64,000 bases of DNA from assembly GCA_014281115.1 (NCBI GenBank), contig JACONQ010000005.1, positions 1,116,001 to 1,180,000 of the forward strand, read 5' to 3'. Origin of the DNA: Laburnicola sp. R22_1. Its lineage: Eukaryota; Ascomycota; Dothideomycetes; Pleosporales; Didymosphaeriaceae. Positions 10,765 through 21,603 of the stretch are shown piece by piece. Made by a program: the position numbers and the translations under genes. Below the pieces are notes generated by a model that did no database searches, was not told the origin of the DNA, and worked only from the letters and a program-made list of their open reading frames with translations. Within the stretch, counting starts at the first letter, position 1, and the number at the start of each line of letters is the position of its first letter.

Positions 10765-12212
10765 CATGCTTCACTGTGGCTGGGTCCATCTTCAAATCTC
10801 AGTCTTGGTCAGACTGAATGCAAATGCTCTTACATTTGTGTCTTGTATAGAAGTGAAGTGTTGCAGTGGGACACAACATTCGGTTGAGGCAGTGTGTCAC
10901 CGGGATAGATGTGACACCTACGCAGACTGTGCGAACATCTGCCTAACAATGTGTCTAGCTTCTGTCATCCTAATAGAACAAAACAACATGACTTTCACTC
11001 CAATCTGTCGTACCACTGTACAAGAACGTTCATGGCATCGAACCTTCAAATATCCGTCGAACCCCGAAAATCGCCATCAGATCTCTGAAAGATCTCCTCA
11101 AAGCAAGCCGCAAAGCTCTCTGCAATCTGATGACCGCCGTTTCCCGATTTCTTTCTGCAAAAGCAAGATTTGATTGTTATTTACGTGGTATTTGCCAACG
11201 CTGTTTCCGCCGATACATCAATTGATTTACTTCTCTTCTGGAGTCGTTCGTGTGCCGCACGTGCGCATGCTTACCCGCGCTTCGTTCGGGAACTGGAAAA
11301 TTTCCGGAAAAGGCCGTGTTCAGTGAGTAGGCATGTACCTACGCGGTTCCGCAGATATTACCAAACCAGGGTGCCCTAAAAGGACAGTGTAATGGCAATG
11401 TATCGGTCAAATATGACATGTTGGAGTTCGGTTGCACCTGCACCGAATTGTCTAGACCATAGACGGTCGTTCCACGGCAGCAGATTCCGCTGCCGCCCAT
11501 CAAGAAATAAGCCACTTGGGGCTCAGTTCGGGAACGACAGCCCATGACTGGTCGCGACGGTTTCGGCCAAAAGCTTTGCTGTGCCGTCGCAACGCCTTCA
11601 CCAACCTTCGCGAAGCTTGTGACCTCTGCGCATGCGGCACACTCTCCGCGGCCGCCTCAAGCTTTGCCTCCTCTAGTCCTGGCTGGAAATGAATCCTGGC
11701 ATCCCAAGCCGCCATGCCATCAACTAAGGCTCGCCTCGAGGAAACTAACCGAAAACAAAATGTCATCTCCGTCATCTCGGTCGTTGCTTCATTCGCGGAA
11801 AATTCCCTGCCCCAGTTCCACCAAGCGCGAGATCCACGATCATCTCCCCTCGAACTCAACAAGTGGAGGCCCGCAAGGCTTCTGGGGCCCCATAGGGGCC
11901 CCATATCTGACTATTCCACACTAGAGTCGTGCGCCTAAGTAGAAGTGTTGTGAGTTGAGCTCGAGAGGGCGTTGATTCGTGTAATTATTGACGGACCACG
12001 AATGTAAGGCGGCTCCCCAGAACCTGCATGTGGTTATCTCTGCGTACCCGCTTCTTAGGGAAAGCATGGACTCTATATTAGTGGGTACACCTTATAAGTA
12101 TTGCGAGGGCGGTCTGCGGGGGCTGATTTCTTTCTGGCAGCGCTCCTCTGCGTCCTTTGCTGTTGTGGAAGGCTGCTCTTTTTGTCAAAAGTGCTTCATC
12201 ATAACCGCCATC
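10765..12212. other. Intergenic, includes sugar-transporter promoter
   Basis: No convincing gene. Overlapping open frames at 11500-11940 on both strands resemble no family. A TATA-like CTTATAAG lies about 120 bp upstream of the transporter ATG. Confidence 0.5.
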
Positions 12213-13957
12213 ATGCCTACCAAGACCGCCGTGTACAATTGGTACATCTCGCTCGTAGCGGCATCATGTATGGTGCTCTATGGGTACGATGCTTCCGTTT
12301 TCAACGCCCTTCAGAACTCGGAAAATTGGAAGAACTACTTCAATAATCCTGTGCGTCCAACCAGTAGCCTGTGTGGAGATCATGCTAATCATCCACTTAG
12401 AATGAAAACACCATCGGCGCCATCAACACTTCGTACACTGTCGGTGCCGTTGTGGCAGGTTTCTTCATGGGTGGGCCCCTCGCTGATTGGGCTGGTCGAA
12501 GGGTCGGCATGGCTACTGGATCGGTACTCGTTATCATTGCAACCTTCATGCAATGCTTCTCTCCCAGAGGGAACATTGGATGCTTCATCGCCGGCCGCGT
12601 AGTGATCGGTATTGGACAAGGTATCGCTTTGAGTAAGTCGATCTTCCTTTGCAGAGAGTGGCTCTGACGGACGTTTTGTAGCTGCGGGACCAATTTACAT
12701 CGGAGAACTTTCAAGGCCTGAGGTTCGTGGCAAAATCATGTCTTTCTGGCAGATGTTCTACTCTGTTGGATCTTTCATTGCGTAAGTCTCCTCGCACAAT
12801 GTCAACTTTCCAAACTAATGAGTGCAGTTACTGGGTCGGATTCGCAACTTCAAAGTACCCTAAGAATCTGGGCGAATGGGACTGGAAGATGGTCGTTATT
12901 TTCCAGCTCCTCATGCCCATTGTCATCCTCGCACAGGTCTTCTTCATCCCCGAGACGCCCCGATGGTACATTCAGCACGGTGACCGACAAGACGATGCCC
13001 GAGCCTCCCTCCGCAGGGTCCGCGATACCGAGCAGGAAGTCGAAGATGAGCTCCTCCGCATCCGCGAAGCCATCGAGTTCGAAGCCGAGGCCATCTCCAG
13101 CGGCTATTCTGCTCTGTGGAAAGATAAATCTGTCAGGAAGCGTCTGCTTCTTTGCATGATCATCAACGGTGGTCAACAGATTACCGGCCAGGGTACTTTG
13201 AACTCGTACAGCTCCATCATTTACAAGAAGGTGTTCAACGATGCTTCTCAGATTGCACTGATCAACGCTCTGAACGCGACTTTCGGTATCATCTTCACGT
13301 TGAACGCTACGTGGACTGTGGATCGATTTGGACGGAAGTTCTTGTTCATCGTCGGTGGCATTGGTATGGCTCTTTGCATGGTCACTGTCGCTGCTGTTGG
13401 TTCCGAGACACCTTCTCCTGGCGGAGCAAAGACACAGAGCGTCGGAATTGCAATTGTATTCCTCATGTTCCTCTTTGCACTCTTTTGTAAGTCAACTCCC
13501 TCCCGCCAACTGTTCAAATATCTAATGAAGCGAAGATAAGCCAAGCTGGGGAGCAACCGTGTGGATCTACACAGCGGAAGTGTTCTCCATGAACGTGCGC
13601 GCACAAGCTGTAAGTTGTACAGTGATATAGGCAAAAAGGAGTGAATGCTAACAATCGCAGGTCGGCATGTGTTCGCAAACCCAAAACGTCGTAAACTCCA
13701 TCGTCCAGCAATTCTTCCCCATCTTCCTCAAGAACTGCGGCTTCTACGTCTTCTACTTCTTCGCAGGCATCAATGTGCTGCTCGCGCTCTTCGTGTTCTT
13801 CTTCCTGCCTGAGACGAAGAAGGTCAGTCTTGAGGAGATCGACGCGCTGTTTGGCGGAAAGAACCATGTAAACGAGGGTCAGGACATGGTGGATGCGAAG
13901 GATCCGCATCATGCGTCCATGGAGCGGGTTGAAGTTACTGATGAGAAGAAAATATAA
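12213..13957 (+). CDS. MFS sugar transporter
   Basis: Plasma-membrane, probably proton-coupled hexose-type transporter of the sugar porter family. Six exons: 12213-12350, 12401-12632, 12682-12781, 12828-13486, 13536-13609 and 13661-13957; 499 aa, the usual length. All introns are 46-51 nt GT-AG. Family signatures are seen in order: GYDASVFNAL in TM1, DWAGRRVG in the TM2-3 loop, PETPRWYIQHG at the end of TM6, GGQQITGQG in TM7, VDRFGRKFLF in the TM8-9 loop, and PETKKVSLEEID after TM12. The cytoplasmic tail is short. The substrate cannot be read from sequence. The 2.2-kb flank toward the HET gene holds the promoter. Confidence 0.93.
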
Positions 13958-14455
13958 GGGGAAGGGGAGGTGCCGGGTGGAATGTGAACGTTGTACCAAT
14001 CAGGACCATGTTAATGAAAGATGAATCATAACAACTATAATTTTGTGTGCCATCTCTCAATGTCCGAGGCAATTCACCTGTGATTTCTGGTGGATATGTG
14101 GTTTTCCTTTCAAGAGAGCATGTGTTTGAACCAATGCGGCATATGTTGTTTTCACCATAGGGGTGCGACTACCCTTCTTGTGCAGCTCCTACTCCACGTC
14201 CTTAGATGCGAAAGGCGCCCCCAACGCTAATCTCCTCACCTGCACTGGCCGAATGTCTTTCCGCGACACAACACTATTACAAGGCCTCTCCTCGCAATTT
14301 TATATCTATCAGTTTACCGATGCGCCTCTGCGGATTCCCAAGCTATCATCAAGGCGCGCGCTCGGAGACAAGGTACAAAGGCATCAACGATCCGCGTTTG
14401 CATTACGTGCCCTGGGGTAACACACCTACGGTATGAGATGAGGCTGCGTTAATGA
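13958..14455. other. Intergenic, no gene recognised
   Basis: 3' flank of the transporter. Two overlapping frames at 14163-14436 are open but resemble nothing. Confidence 0.4.
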
Positions 14456-15050
14456 TTGTTCATACTGGCCTGTATTGCACCTACGAAGTCATGTCTGGTG
14501 GTGGACCACCAACTGTCGTCATTGCGGCCAGAAGTTCAGGGGATCCACCCAAGGGCGCGAAGGTCCTCGAGCATTGGGGAATTCATGGGTGCTGCCAAAA
14601 ATACGGAGTCCGCGGTCATACACTCTGGCCATGCCATACCTACAAGAGCAGTGCTTGCCCTCGTCCTCAGCAAGCCTCCTAAGCATACAGTCAAGCGCCA
14701 TGAGTGGGAGATGCTTGATCGGGCTTTCAGGCGGACGCAGGTTTGTAATTGACCTTGTTCTACTCGCAATGCTAACTCATTTTCCTTTAGGCCATCACAC
14801 GAGACATCAAAGCTGCAAATGACGCTGGCGTCACGCCTACTCTGATTGCATTAGGGCTTGACGGATGGACTTGTGACGTCCGTATGGTGCAGCCCTATCT
14901 CCAAACCGGCGTCCGGTTCCTTCTTGCTCTCTGGATGCTGCGTTGCTCTATGGATTCTCTCCGAAATACGCTCAGGAAAACAACAGTGTTCATTGGGTGG
15001 TGTTCTCCTCTAAAAAATTGCCTTAGAGAACGGACCAGGCTCTGACCCTG
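14456..15050 (+). pseudogene. Unrecognised gene remnant with an intron
   Basis: An open frame from about 14456 ends in a protein-like stretch (KRHEWEMLDRAFRRTQ). A well-formed intron follows, 14744-14791 (GTTTGT, GCTAAC branch, CTTTAG). It reads on as AITRDIKAANDAGVTPTLIA and continues to about 15043. There is no good start codon in frame and I do not recognise the family. Downstream DNA becomes AT-rich. It may be the 3' part of a decayed gene; chance is the alternative. Confidence 0.3.
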
Positions 15051-15748
15051 CAGTAGATCACCTTTTTGCAATCTGATAGAGACTACAAGGAATTAAGGAT
15101 GATACAGCTAGGAATAATTGGCTTTTTCGTGGCTGGAACCATAGTAATGTTGGACAAGTCTTCGTCTGTCATGCTCTTTCTTCTTATTCCAATGCGCTCC
15201 TGGTACGAGATGATCTGTTATGTGATAAGCTTTCTACTAGATGGAGGCACATTCAAGTGCAGCCATATTTGTTTTTATTAACCGTAAGGGGTGCATATCC
15301 TTTACGATTCTGATGTACTCTCTGTTTGCTCAAATTCTATCATGTTGGTTTACTAAGATACATAGAGGATACGTCTTACTTCATTCAAAAGCGTAATAAG
15401 AGCTACGCCGTAAAGGGGAATAGGATAGCCATATACAAAGCATGCGAAACCCAGTAAATTTTTCACACATGTAGCGTTGTAAAAAGTTTTAATAGAGAGG
15501 GGAAACGTTTACTGTCTAATGTTCGATGTTTAACGTTCAGTAGAATATTAGCTTAGAGATCGTTAGAATGACCACGATTCGCTCTGCTAAGCTCGTGAGA
15601 CGTTAACTCTTGTGCGTTGGTCATCTTACCCCGCTCCAATTGCTTAGACAGCATCAACCCTCTCTGAACATGTCAGCTGCATTCTGTCTGCTTTATGGTG
15701 CTCCATTATTTATTTTATATTCCAAAAATTTGCCATCAAAAATCATCA
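15051..15748. other. Moderately AT-rich intergenic DNA
   Basis: No genes seen. The composition (TA-rich, few C before A) hints at mild RIP or old transposon sequence upstream of the tRNA gene. Confidence 0.4.
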
Positions 15749-15764
15749 GGCAAGGTGGCCGAGT

Positions 15765-15816
15765 GTGAGTGTTTCCAATATCCGCTGAGCCGCATCCAGT
15801 AACTGACAGTCATTAG
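15765..15816 (+). other. Spliceosomal-intron-like insert in the tRNA D-loop
   Basis: The 52-nt insert begins GTGAGT, contains AACTGACA about 13 nt before its end, and finishes CATTAG. That is the size and signal layout of the protein-gene introns in this window. Excision exactly at GT...AG joins GAGT to GGTC and restores the conserved D-loop GG and the A-box. The insert lies 3' of the first A-box half (TGGCCGAGTG), which remains intact. Confidence 0.85.
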
Positions 15817-15838
15817 GGTCTAAGGCGCTGTGTTTAGG

Positions 15839-15860
15839 CAGGCTTCCGAGCAAGCATAAA
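15839..15860 (+). other. Canonical tRNA intron (37/38)
   Basis: A 22-nt insert directly after position 37 of the anticodon loop, the standard nuclear location cut by tRNA-splicing endonuclease. Its 3' end (ATAAA) can pair with the TTTA of the anticodon region, as in typical pre-tRNAs. Confidence 0.85.
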
Positions 15861-15880
15861 CCGCAGTCTTCACGGGCGTG

Positions 15881-15891
15881 GGTTCGAATCC
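15881..15891 (+). promoter_or_regulatory. Pol III B-box
   Basis: GGTTCGAATCC matches the consensus internal B-box exactly, within the T-arm. Confidence 0.9.
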
Positions 15892-15910
15892 CACCCTTGT
15901 CAAGCGCAAC

Positions 15911-15916
15911 TTTTTT
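15911..15916 (+). terminator. Pol III terminator (T6)
   Basis: A run of six T residues starting 9 nt after the discriminator base, the normal RNA polymerase III stop. Confidence 0.85.
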
Positions 15917-16315
15917 GCCTCTATCAGTAGTGTGCTGATGTGGTGTGTTTTTTTATTTGCGTGGGTGATGTGCGATGTGGGATGTGTGGGCCACATAGCC
16001 GAGGGCTAAGTAAGGACGGCGGGGCAGGCACGTCGACCACGAACACTAAGCGTATTCTCTCGCTATGCTTGCAAGAGCATCTTATTTTAGTAATCTCGAG
16101 CTGCGCTGCGATGCATGGCAGATAATTGTAGTGTTTGATGTTGTGTGCAGGTACTTCTAAGACCCGCGTTTGCTCGATCTGTTGGGCTTTCATGCGGCCG
16201 GCCTTCTTCCCCACTCACTCACCTCAAGAATCAACCAGCTCGCAGAGATTTCTTGCACGCTGTTGTCGCAAAATCAGAAACCACCGACAACACTAGTTAT
16301 CAAAGTGTATCCAAG
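15917..16315. other. Intergenic
   Basis: Spacer between the tRNA and the small gene. Nothing else is seen. Confidence 0.5.
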
Positions 16316-16682
16316 ATGCCCTCTCAAGAAGACGATCTTTTGGCCTCAGTACGTTCCTCATACAGCCCCCTGCACCTTTCAATCCTGCACCACCCACATC
16401 CGCCCTCCCGCAAACTCTGCACCATCCCTATGTTCCCATAAAGACTGCACTACTAATATTTTGCAGCTCCAATCCTCCATGCGAAACGCGCTCGCAACCT
16501 TCGGTCCCGCGAGCCCGCAGTACGCCAGCATCAAATACGCTGTCGACGAGCACGTGGCGAACGCCGCACTGCAAAACTTGAATCTCGACTCGCAGAGGAA
16601 GGGTGAGGGGAAAGAGAGCGGGGTCGTAGGTAGTGTGAGTGGGCACGTTATGAATCTGGTGCTTCGGCCGAAGGGGTTCTGA
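16316..16682 (+). CDS. Small hypothetical protein (82 aa)
   Basis: Two exons, 16316-16348 (MPSQEDDLLAS) and 16467-16682. The 118-nt intron has strong signals (GTACGT, TACTAAT, TTTTGCAG) and phase 0. The 82-residue product has an N-terminal helical part (LQSSMRNALATFG...YASIKYAVDEHVANAAL), a Lys/Gly linker and a hydrophobic end (HVMNLVLRPKGF). The good intron and protein-like composition support a real gene. I do not recognise the family. Confidence 0.6.
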
Positions 16683-17802
16683 GGAAGGTGGTTTTTGCGG
16701 GGAATCGAAGAGCAGAGTTAGGAGTGGGTATGCGATGGGGGTTGAACCTGTGGGATGATGGCAGGCTTTTGATGCCTAGGCACCGTGACTAGGATGCAGG
16801 TACGACGAATAGGAATTCGATCGCGAAGGGTTCGTGCTACATACCCAGCGGCTGCCAACGAATCGGTCACCGCATACCGGGGGTACTACATGTACGACAC
16901 CAACAAACCTTTCGTAGTATGGAAACATCATACACTGTCAACAAAATACTTCCTCCAATCCTAACTCATACACCAATTCGTTTGCCCAATAGATGTTAAT
17001 CTGTCGGGGGATGACAAGATTTATGAACACGGTTCTTTCTCCAACGAAAAAGTTCCACGCAGTCAGGGAGCTCGACTCCCCAGCGTGCCAAGCTCCTGGC
17101 CAGCTCATGAGCATAGATGCAATAGCACGCGTGTCAAGTCGGGATTGACTTAGTGGAAGGGAAAGAAAGAGGCCAGAGGGGAGTCACTGTGCGTGAGAGA
17201 ACACTGCATATGAGTCAAACAAAACATTCGCCACGAACACCAAGGTTTCGGGCAGCAATGACACATCACCGTGTGACTGTAATACAAGCTAACAACAATA
17301 CAAGCTAACAACACAAGCACGGTGCGAGACCAACCAACGCGTGACATGGTATGAGTCGCTCAGAGTCATCGTTCGTCACTGTCAGAGTCACCAGTAGGGA
17401 GTCATCGTGTAATGAGAACAGATATATTTAAGACACGCCCCAGAGGCCTAAGCACGAAGGCATCTACCCGCCACTCAACACTATTACATTCATAAAGGAC
17501 AGTGAACAGCAAATCATCCGAAGAGCCGACTCGAATGTCGACGGAAGCCACGCACCGGAACCAGGAGGAGTCAATCAACCGAGGGGAGACTACGCTCCGG
17601 CCGGAAAACACAGACGCACACGCAAAGGGAACACGCCAATGCGCCGCCAGAAACGACGGCGAGAAGCGGCTCGAAAAGCAGGAAAGATAAAGAAAGAAAG
17701 GAAATTTTGTTGGTCAAGGCCGAGGAGGCGAGGCTAGCCTCACCAGCTCCCTTAAACCACTGATGCGGACCGATTCCGGGAGCGCACATTGAGCGCACTT
17801 AT
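16683..17802. other. Intergenic / convergent 3' flanks
   Basis: 1.1 kb between convergent genes. The 17.5-17.7 kb open frame is rich in Glu/Arg/Thr but has no family features. The left part of the stretch near the bZIP stop probably includes its 3' UTR. Confidence 0.5.
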
Positions 17803-19109
17803 TCATGATTCGGAATAGCCCTGGGCAAAGGCGATCTTCTTCCACTTTTCAACTTCCGCCTCTAGCTCTGTATTGCGCTTCTCAAGCGTGGTCATGTGAT
17901 CAAACTTCCGTTGCCGCGAGTCACGAGCTGCAAGAGTATTGCGCGCTCGCTTCAAGGCCACCTTGTCGTTGGGGTCAACCATGATGGTGGGGAGCGGGCC
18001 CTTTCGACGACGAGGTTTGGTAATGGATGCGTTGGTGGCCGGCGAGCCGTTAACTGATGACTTCCTCCGGTGCGAGTTGGGCAAAACGACAGGCGAGTTG
18101 GCGCTCGAGGAGCTAGATTTGGCCGTATTGCTGCTGACAGTGCGCTCGAGAGCAGGAGTGGCTGTGGATGCAGTAACAGCTGGTGCCATCGTTTTCGCGT
18201 CTTCCTCTGGGAACAAAGAGTACCAGTTGTCGGAGACCATGTACGTGTCTGACTGGAACATGGGCGATGTCTCGAAGCTGTCGTTCATGAACGGAGATTG
18301 GTCAATATCGGGAGAAGTGATGTTGGTGAACGTCGTCGAAGCTGGCGTGGACTGGAGTGGGTCGGCAAAGATGTCTTTGGGAGACACGGTTCGTGTTGAG
18401 CCCGCTACCGAGTGAGGGTTGATGGCAGTGAAGGCAGAAGCGGGAGCCTCCCAAACGCTTGACTCCTGGAAGCCAGTGAAGAGGCTAGCGCCCGAGTCGA
18501 ACGAGTTGTTGCTGTTCAGGTCTGCGGGCAGCGTGAGCTTGAGCCTCATTTGGGCAGAGCTGGCGTGAGTCCTACCTGCCATGGCTGCGACGTTGTCTGG
18601 TGGAAGTTGCGGAATGCTGTTGCTAGAGCTAGAGAACAAGGGGACCGGTGGACGTTGTTGTGACTGTGGCTGTGGAAATCCTATGGTAGACGTGGGCGCA
18701 GAATTCGCGTAAAAGGAATAGGCTGCGTTAAACAGACGCCCAGGTTGCGGCGCGCTCGGTGCACGCTGCGGCTGAGGAGGGGCTTGAGCCGGCCGGTCGT
18801 AGAGCACGAAGTCCGTCTGCGGAGGCACGAAATCGGTATGGGACGTAATCAGTGGTGGCCGTGAGGCTGGGGGAGCAGGTGAGGGAAGCCATGTTGACTG
18901 TTGAGAAGCCGTGGTGACGACGTAAGTCGAACGGGGAAGGAAGTTGCGAGGAACTAGAGCTGCGCAAGGCTGGGCTTTAGTTCAGAGGTTCCAAAAGGAA
19001 GACTCTGAGGTGGTGTTGGGCGAGAGGGGAGTGGGGTGGGTGATGGGGGAATCTGAAGGGTCGGCGTGAAGTCGACCGGAGGCGCTGAAGGAAACTAGAA
19101 GACAGCCAT
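17803..19109 (-). CDS. cpcA: CPC1/GCN4-type bZIP transcription factor
   Basis: Master activator of amino-acid biosynthesis (cross-pathway control). The C-terminus carries the diagnostic segment PRRRKGPLPTIMVDPND, then the basic region VALKRARNTLAARDSRQRK, then a short zipper (LEKRNTELEAEVEKWK) ending IAFAQGY, as in CpcA/CPC1. The middle is Ser/Thr-rich with acidic activation patches such as SDNWYSLFPEED. The frame is open from 18981 to the stop at 17803 but contains no ATG before residue-like MAGRTH. The true start must be spliced in or lie internally. One solution is ATGGCT at 19104-19109 joined over a 134-nt intron (18970-19103, weak GTCTTC donor) to CCTTGC. Unspliced, the same ATG makes a 4-codon uORF (MAVF, stop at 19095), the kind of leader element that controls this family. 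The start is therefore uncertain. Confidence 0.85.
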
Positions 19110-20599
19110 GGTCGTGGATGTCTGGTGTGATTTGTTGTGGAGTAGCGGTGGATGGAGAAAGGAAGAAAGAAGTCGGTGCCTGGCGCGGGGCATGGCTACT
19201 TTTTGTGTGCGCGCGAGCGAGGGCGCTAGCGCGTCCGAAGTGTGACTCACACGGCACAGGACGAGCAGCGCAGGGATGTGCTGCGTGGTGGATGTGGCTT
19301 AGCGACGGGGCTGCCAATCAGCGTGCAGAGTGGCGCTCGGCTTGCAATGCGCTTTCCCTCCCGCGTGCTAGCGCCCACTAGCGCCCACTAGCTGCGCGAA
19401 AGAGCTCTGTCAGACCGCAACGAAATTCCGCTCGCTGCGCACACGGTGCAGACGGCTGTGTGCCCTCGGCAGCAGCATATTGCCTTGACAGCGCACTGTG
19501 TTGATGCCCTTGCCCTTGCTCTCGCCTTCGCGGTGCCCTCGCTCTCCTCCTCACTCTCCTCCTCGCCCTCTGCCCTTGCCAGCCATCATCGCACTGCCAG
19601 CGTGGCCGGCCGCGCCATCATCCGGTGCCAACATCAGGCATCAACTTTTCGACATGTAGGGCGCGAATCAGCGCCGGCCTACCCCAGCAGCCTACAGTAG
19701 CCCAGCTGGGTGCTTGGAACCGGTGGAGGTGATTGCGAGCGCCAGACTAACGCCGCCTGCTGCGGAATAAGGATGCAAACGCCGACGGGAAAGAGGGCGG
19801 GAACCAGCAGCGCCCTTTTCCCTTTCCCTTGCACTCCGACTCGGACCTGGACATCACTATCGACGCGGCCGCGTGTTCCGTCTGGTTTCGCCCAGCAAGC
19901 GGTGTGTGAGCGAGTGCGCCCTTTGAAACGGACGGGGAGTCTGCATGCATCAGCCGTATGACTCCCCAGGCACGGAAAATCTATGGAACTCAGCCCCGAA
20001 ATATGCACTCAACGCCGATCCCCAGAGTCCAGTTCGCATTTCGCATTTCGGCTCCCAACCCCAGTCTTCCGCATAGATAGTCCAAGTACACAGTAGATAC
20101 TCTACGGGATATACGCAACGAGTGCTGATCATAGAAGCTCATATGCGATATTTGATCCGATCCTCTTCTTGCGCTTCCACCATGTCTCCGTTTTTCGGCC
20201 GCTCGCCGCTTCATGCGCGGCCGTAATAGCACACGGTGCACCGAGCAGGGTTTGGTTAGCTGATCTAAACGGATATTGTAGTCTGCAGCATCCAGGTGTT
20301 GCGCAAGTTATATGTGTGTGTTTTCCTCTGGCTATTCTCACCGAGAGGGACGTCAGCCGGCCATAGAAAAGCGTATAAAACGCTTAGTCATAAAGTTAGG
20401 AAGGGATAAGCAAAATGCCACTAGCCTTGTTAAGCGGCTACTCGTTTCCTTTGATTACTATTCTGGAGTCGGATTTTTATATATTCCAAGAATCTGCAGG
20501 AGAGCTATCACAGCCAATGCAGTGTCTCCTACAACGCGTACTACTAGTATCCTTTTGCACCCGCCTGCGACTCTAAAACACGCGTAATAAAATGCGAGC
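19110..20599. other. 5' flank of cpcA and left edge of AT-rich block
   Basis: About 1.5 kb with no convincing gene. It is GC-balanced to about 20,330, then drops quickly into AT-rich DNA. It probably holds the long leader and promoter of the bZIP gene. Confidence 0.5.
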
Positions 20600-21020
20600 G
20601 GCTTGTAGTATATAGCATCTGATAGTCCGTATTCTATGGTGCCGCTTGTTGCGGCTGAGCTCTACTCTCCTAGTAATAGTTATATACAGTAACGCTATAA
20701 GCTGCGCTAATTACTTTTAATTACTTATTATAGTTGCCTAAGCGCTATTTTTATAGCTAGATCTAGAGGAGTAGTAAGCGCTAAGTTACTAGCTTTTATT
20801 CTATTTACTATATATTCTTTTATTATTACTCTTTTAAAATAAAACTTATATTAGTATTAAGCTTATTAATACTATAGTTAAAGTAGGCGTAGTACTACTC
20901 TATTTAGTAATAGTGGTAGCTATAAGTATTCTTTATAAAGTAGTATTAGTAGTTATTATTATAATTAGTGTTAGTATTATAAGTAGTATAAGGTAAAGTT
21001 TATAAACTAGTTAGTATTAT
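20600..21020. other. RIP-decayed DNA left of the retrotransposon
   Basis: Unidentifiable AT-rich sequence with no coding or repeat structure I can name. Confidence 0.4.
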
Positions 21021-21025
21021 AGTAG
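21021..21025. repeat. Target-site duplication (left), AGTAG
   Basis: AGTAG immediately precedes the left LTR and is repeated at 28369-28373 after the right LTR. A 5-bp duplication is standard for Ty3/Gypsy integration. Confidence 0.9.
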
Positions 21026-21603
21026 TGTAAATAGCAAGGACAGAGAAATAAATTTACAGTAACTAGGTAGTAATATTAAAACTACTTAGCATAGAGTTAG
21101 CAGCGAGGCAGAGGTAATATAGTTACGTAACTAGCATCTCGCTAAGACAGACACTAAGAGAGAGAAACAATATTCCGCCAAAATAGACGCTAAGAGAAAG
21201 AACTAATATCCTGCTAAGACAGACGCTAAGAGAAAGAAACAACATCCTACTAAGACAGATACTAAGAGAGAGAAATAATATCCCGCTAAGAGCAAACATC
21301 CTAGGAAGGATAAGGTAGCGTAGGAGGGACGTAGTCTAGAAGAATTATAGGACGGCAAAGATGAGGACTATATAAATCTATAGAATCTTCTTAGGTATAA
21401 GTCTTTATAGTTAATTCTTCTTAGTACTATCTCCTATATAGATTAGTACTAGTTATTCTATCTTGTTTAGAATTAGAAGAGCCTTATATAAGACTATTAA
21501 TATCTCACTTAATTTCTCCTAAAGCCTCTAATATAGATGCCTTAGAGTTTATCTTATCTCCCCTAATCTAGATTAGGACAAGGTACGTAACCCTATATTA
21601 ACA
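21026..21603 (+). repeat. 5' LTR (578 bp)
   Basis: Begins TGTAAATAG, ends ATTAACA, and has the same length as the right copy. Differences from the right LTR are mainly C/T and G/A, as RIP produces. It contains four 36-bp tandem units at 21141-21284. Confidence 0.93.
21141..21284 (+). repeat. 36-bp tandem repeat x 4 inside the 5' LTR
   Basis: Four units of about GCTAAGACAGACGCTAAGAG plus 16 more bases, exactly 36 bp apart (starts 21141, 21177, 21213, 21249), followed by a partial unit at 21285. The same array, also four units, is in the 3' LTR. Confidence 0.95.

Larger units (their letters stand above)
15749..15902 (+). tRNA. tRNA-Leu(TAG) with a 37/38 intron and a D-loop insert
   Basis: The cloverleaf assembles as follows. 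The acceptor stem GGCAAGG (15749-15755) pairs with CCTTGTC (15895-15901, one G-U), and the discriminator is A15902. The D-stem is GCC (15758-15760) with GGC (15824-15826). The anticodon stem is CTGTG (15828-15832) with CGCAG (15862-15866). The loop TT-TAG-G-C gives anticodon TAG at 15835-15837. A long variable region of 11 nt and the T-arm GTGGG/TTCGAAT/CCCAC (15878-15894) follow. Two inserts interrupt it. A 22-nt intron at 15839-15860 sits at the canonical 37/38 site. A 52-nt insert at 15765-15816 sits in the D-loop; removing it gives the normal GAGTGGTCTAA loop. The mature RNA would be 80 nt. A T6 terminator follows at 15911. Whether it is functional is unknown. Confidence 0.9.

Noticed and set aside
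11500..11940. Overlapping ORFs of 126 and 134 codons on opposite strands
   Set aside because: No motifs, no good start context and no introns; probably promoter DNA of the sugar transporter.
21141..21300. CRISPR-like array (36-bp repeats)
   Set aside because: The units are contiguous with no spacers, lie in an LTR, and the genome is fungal.
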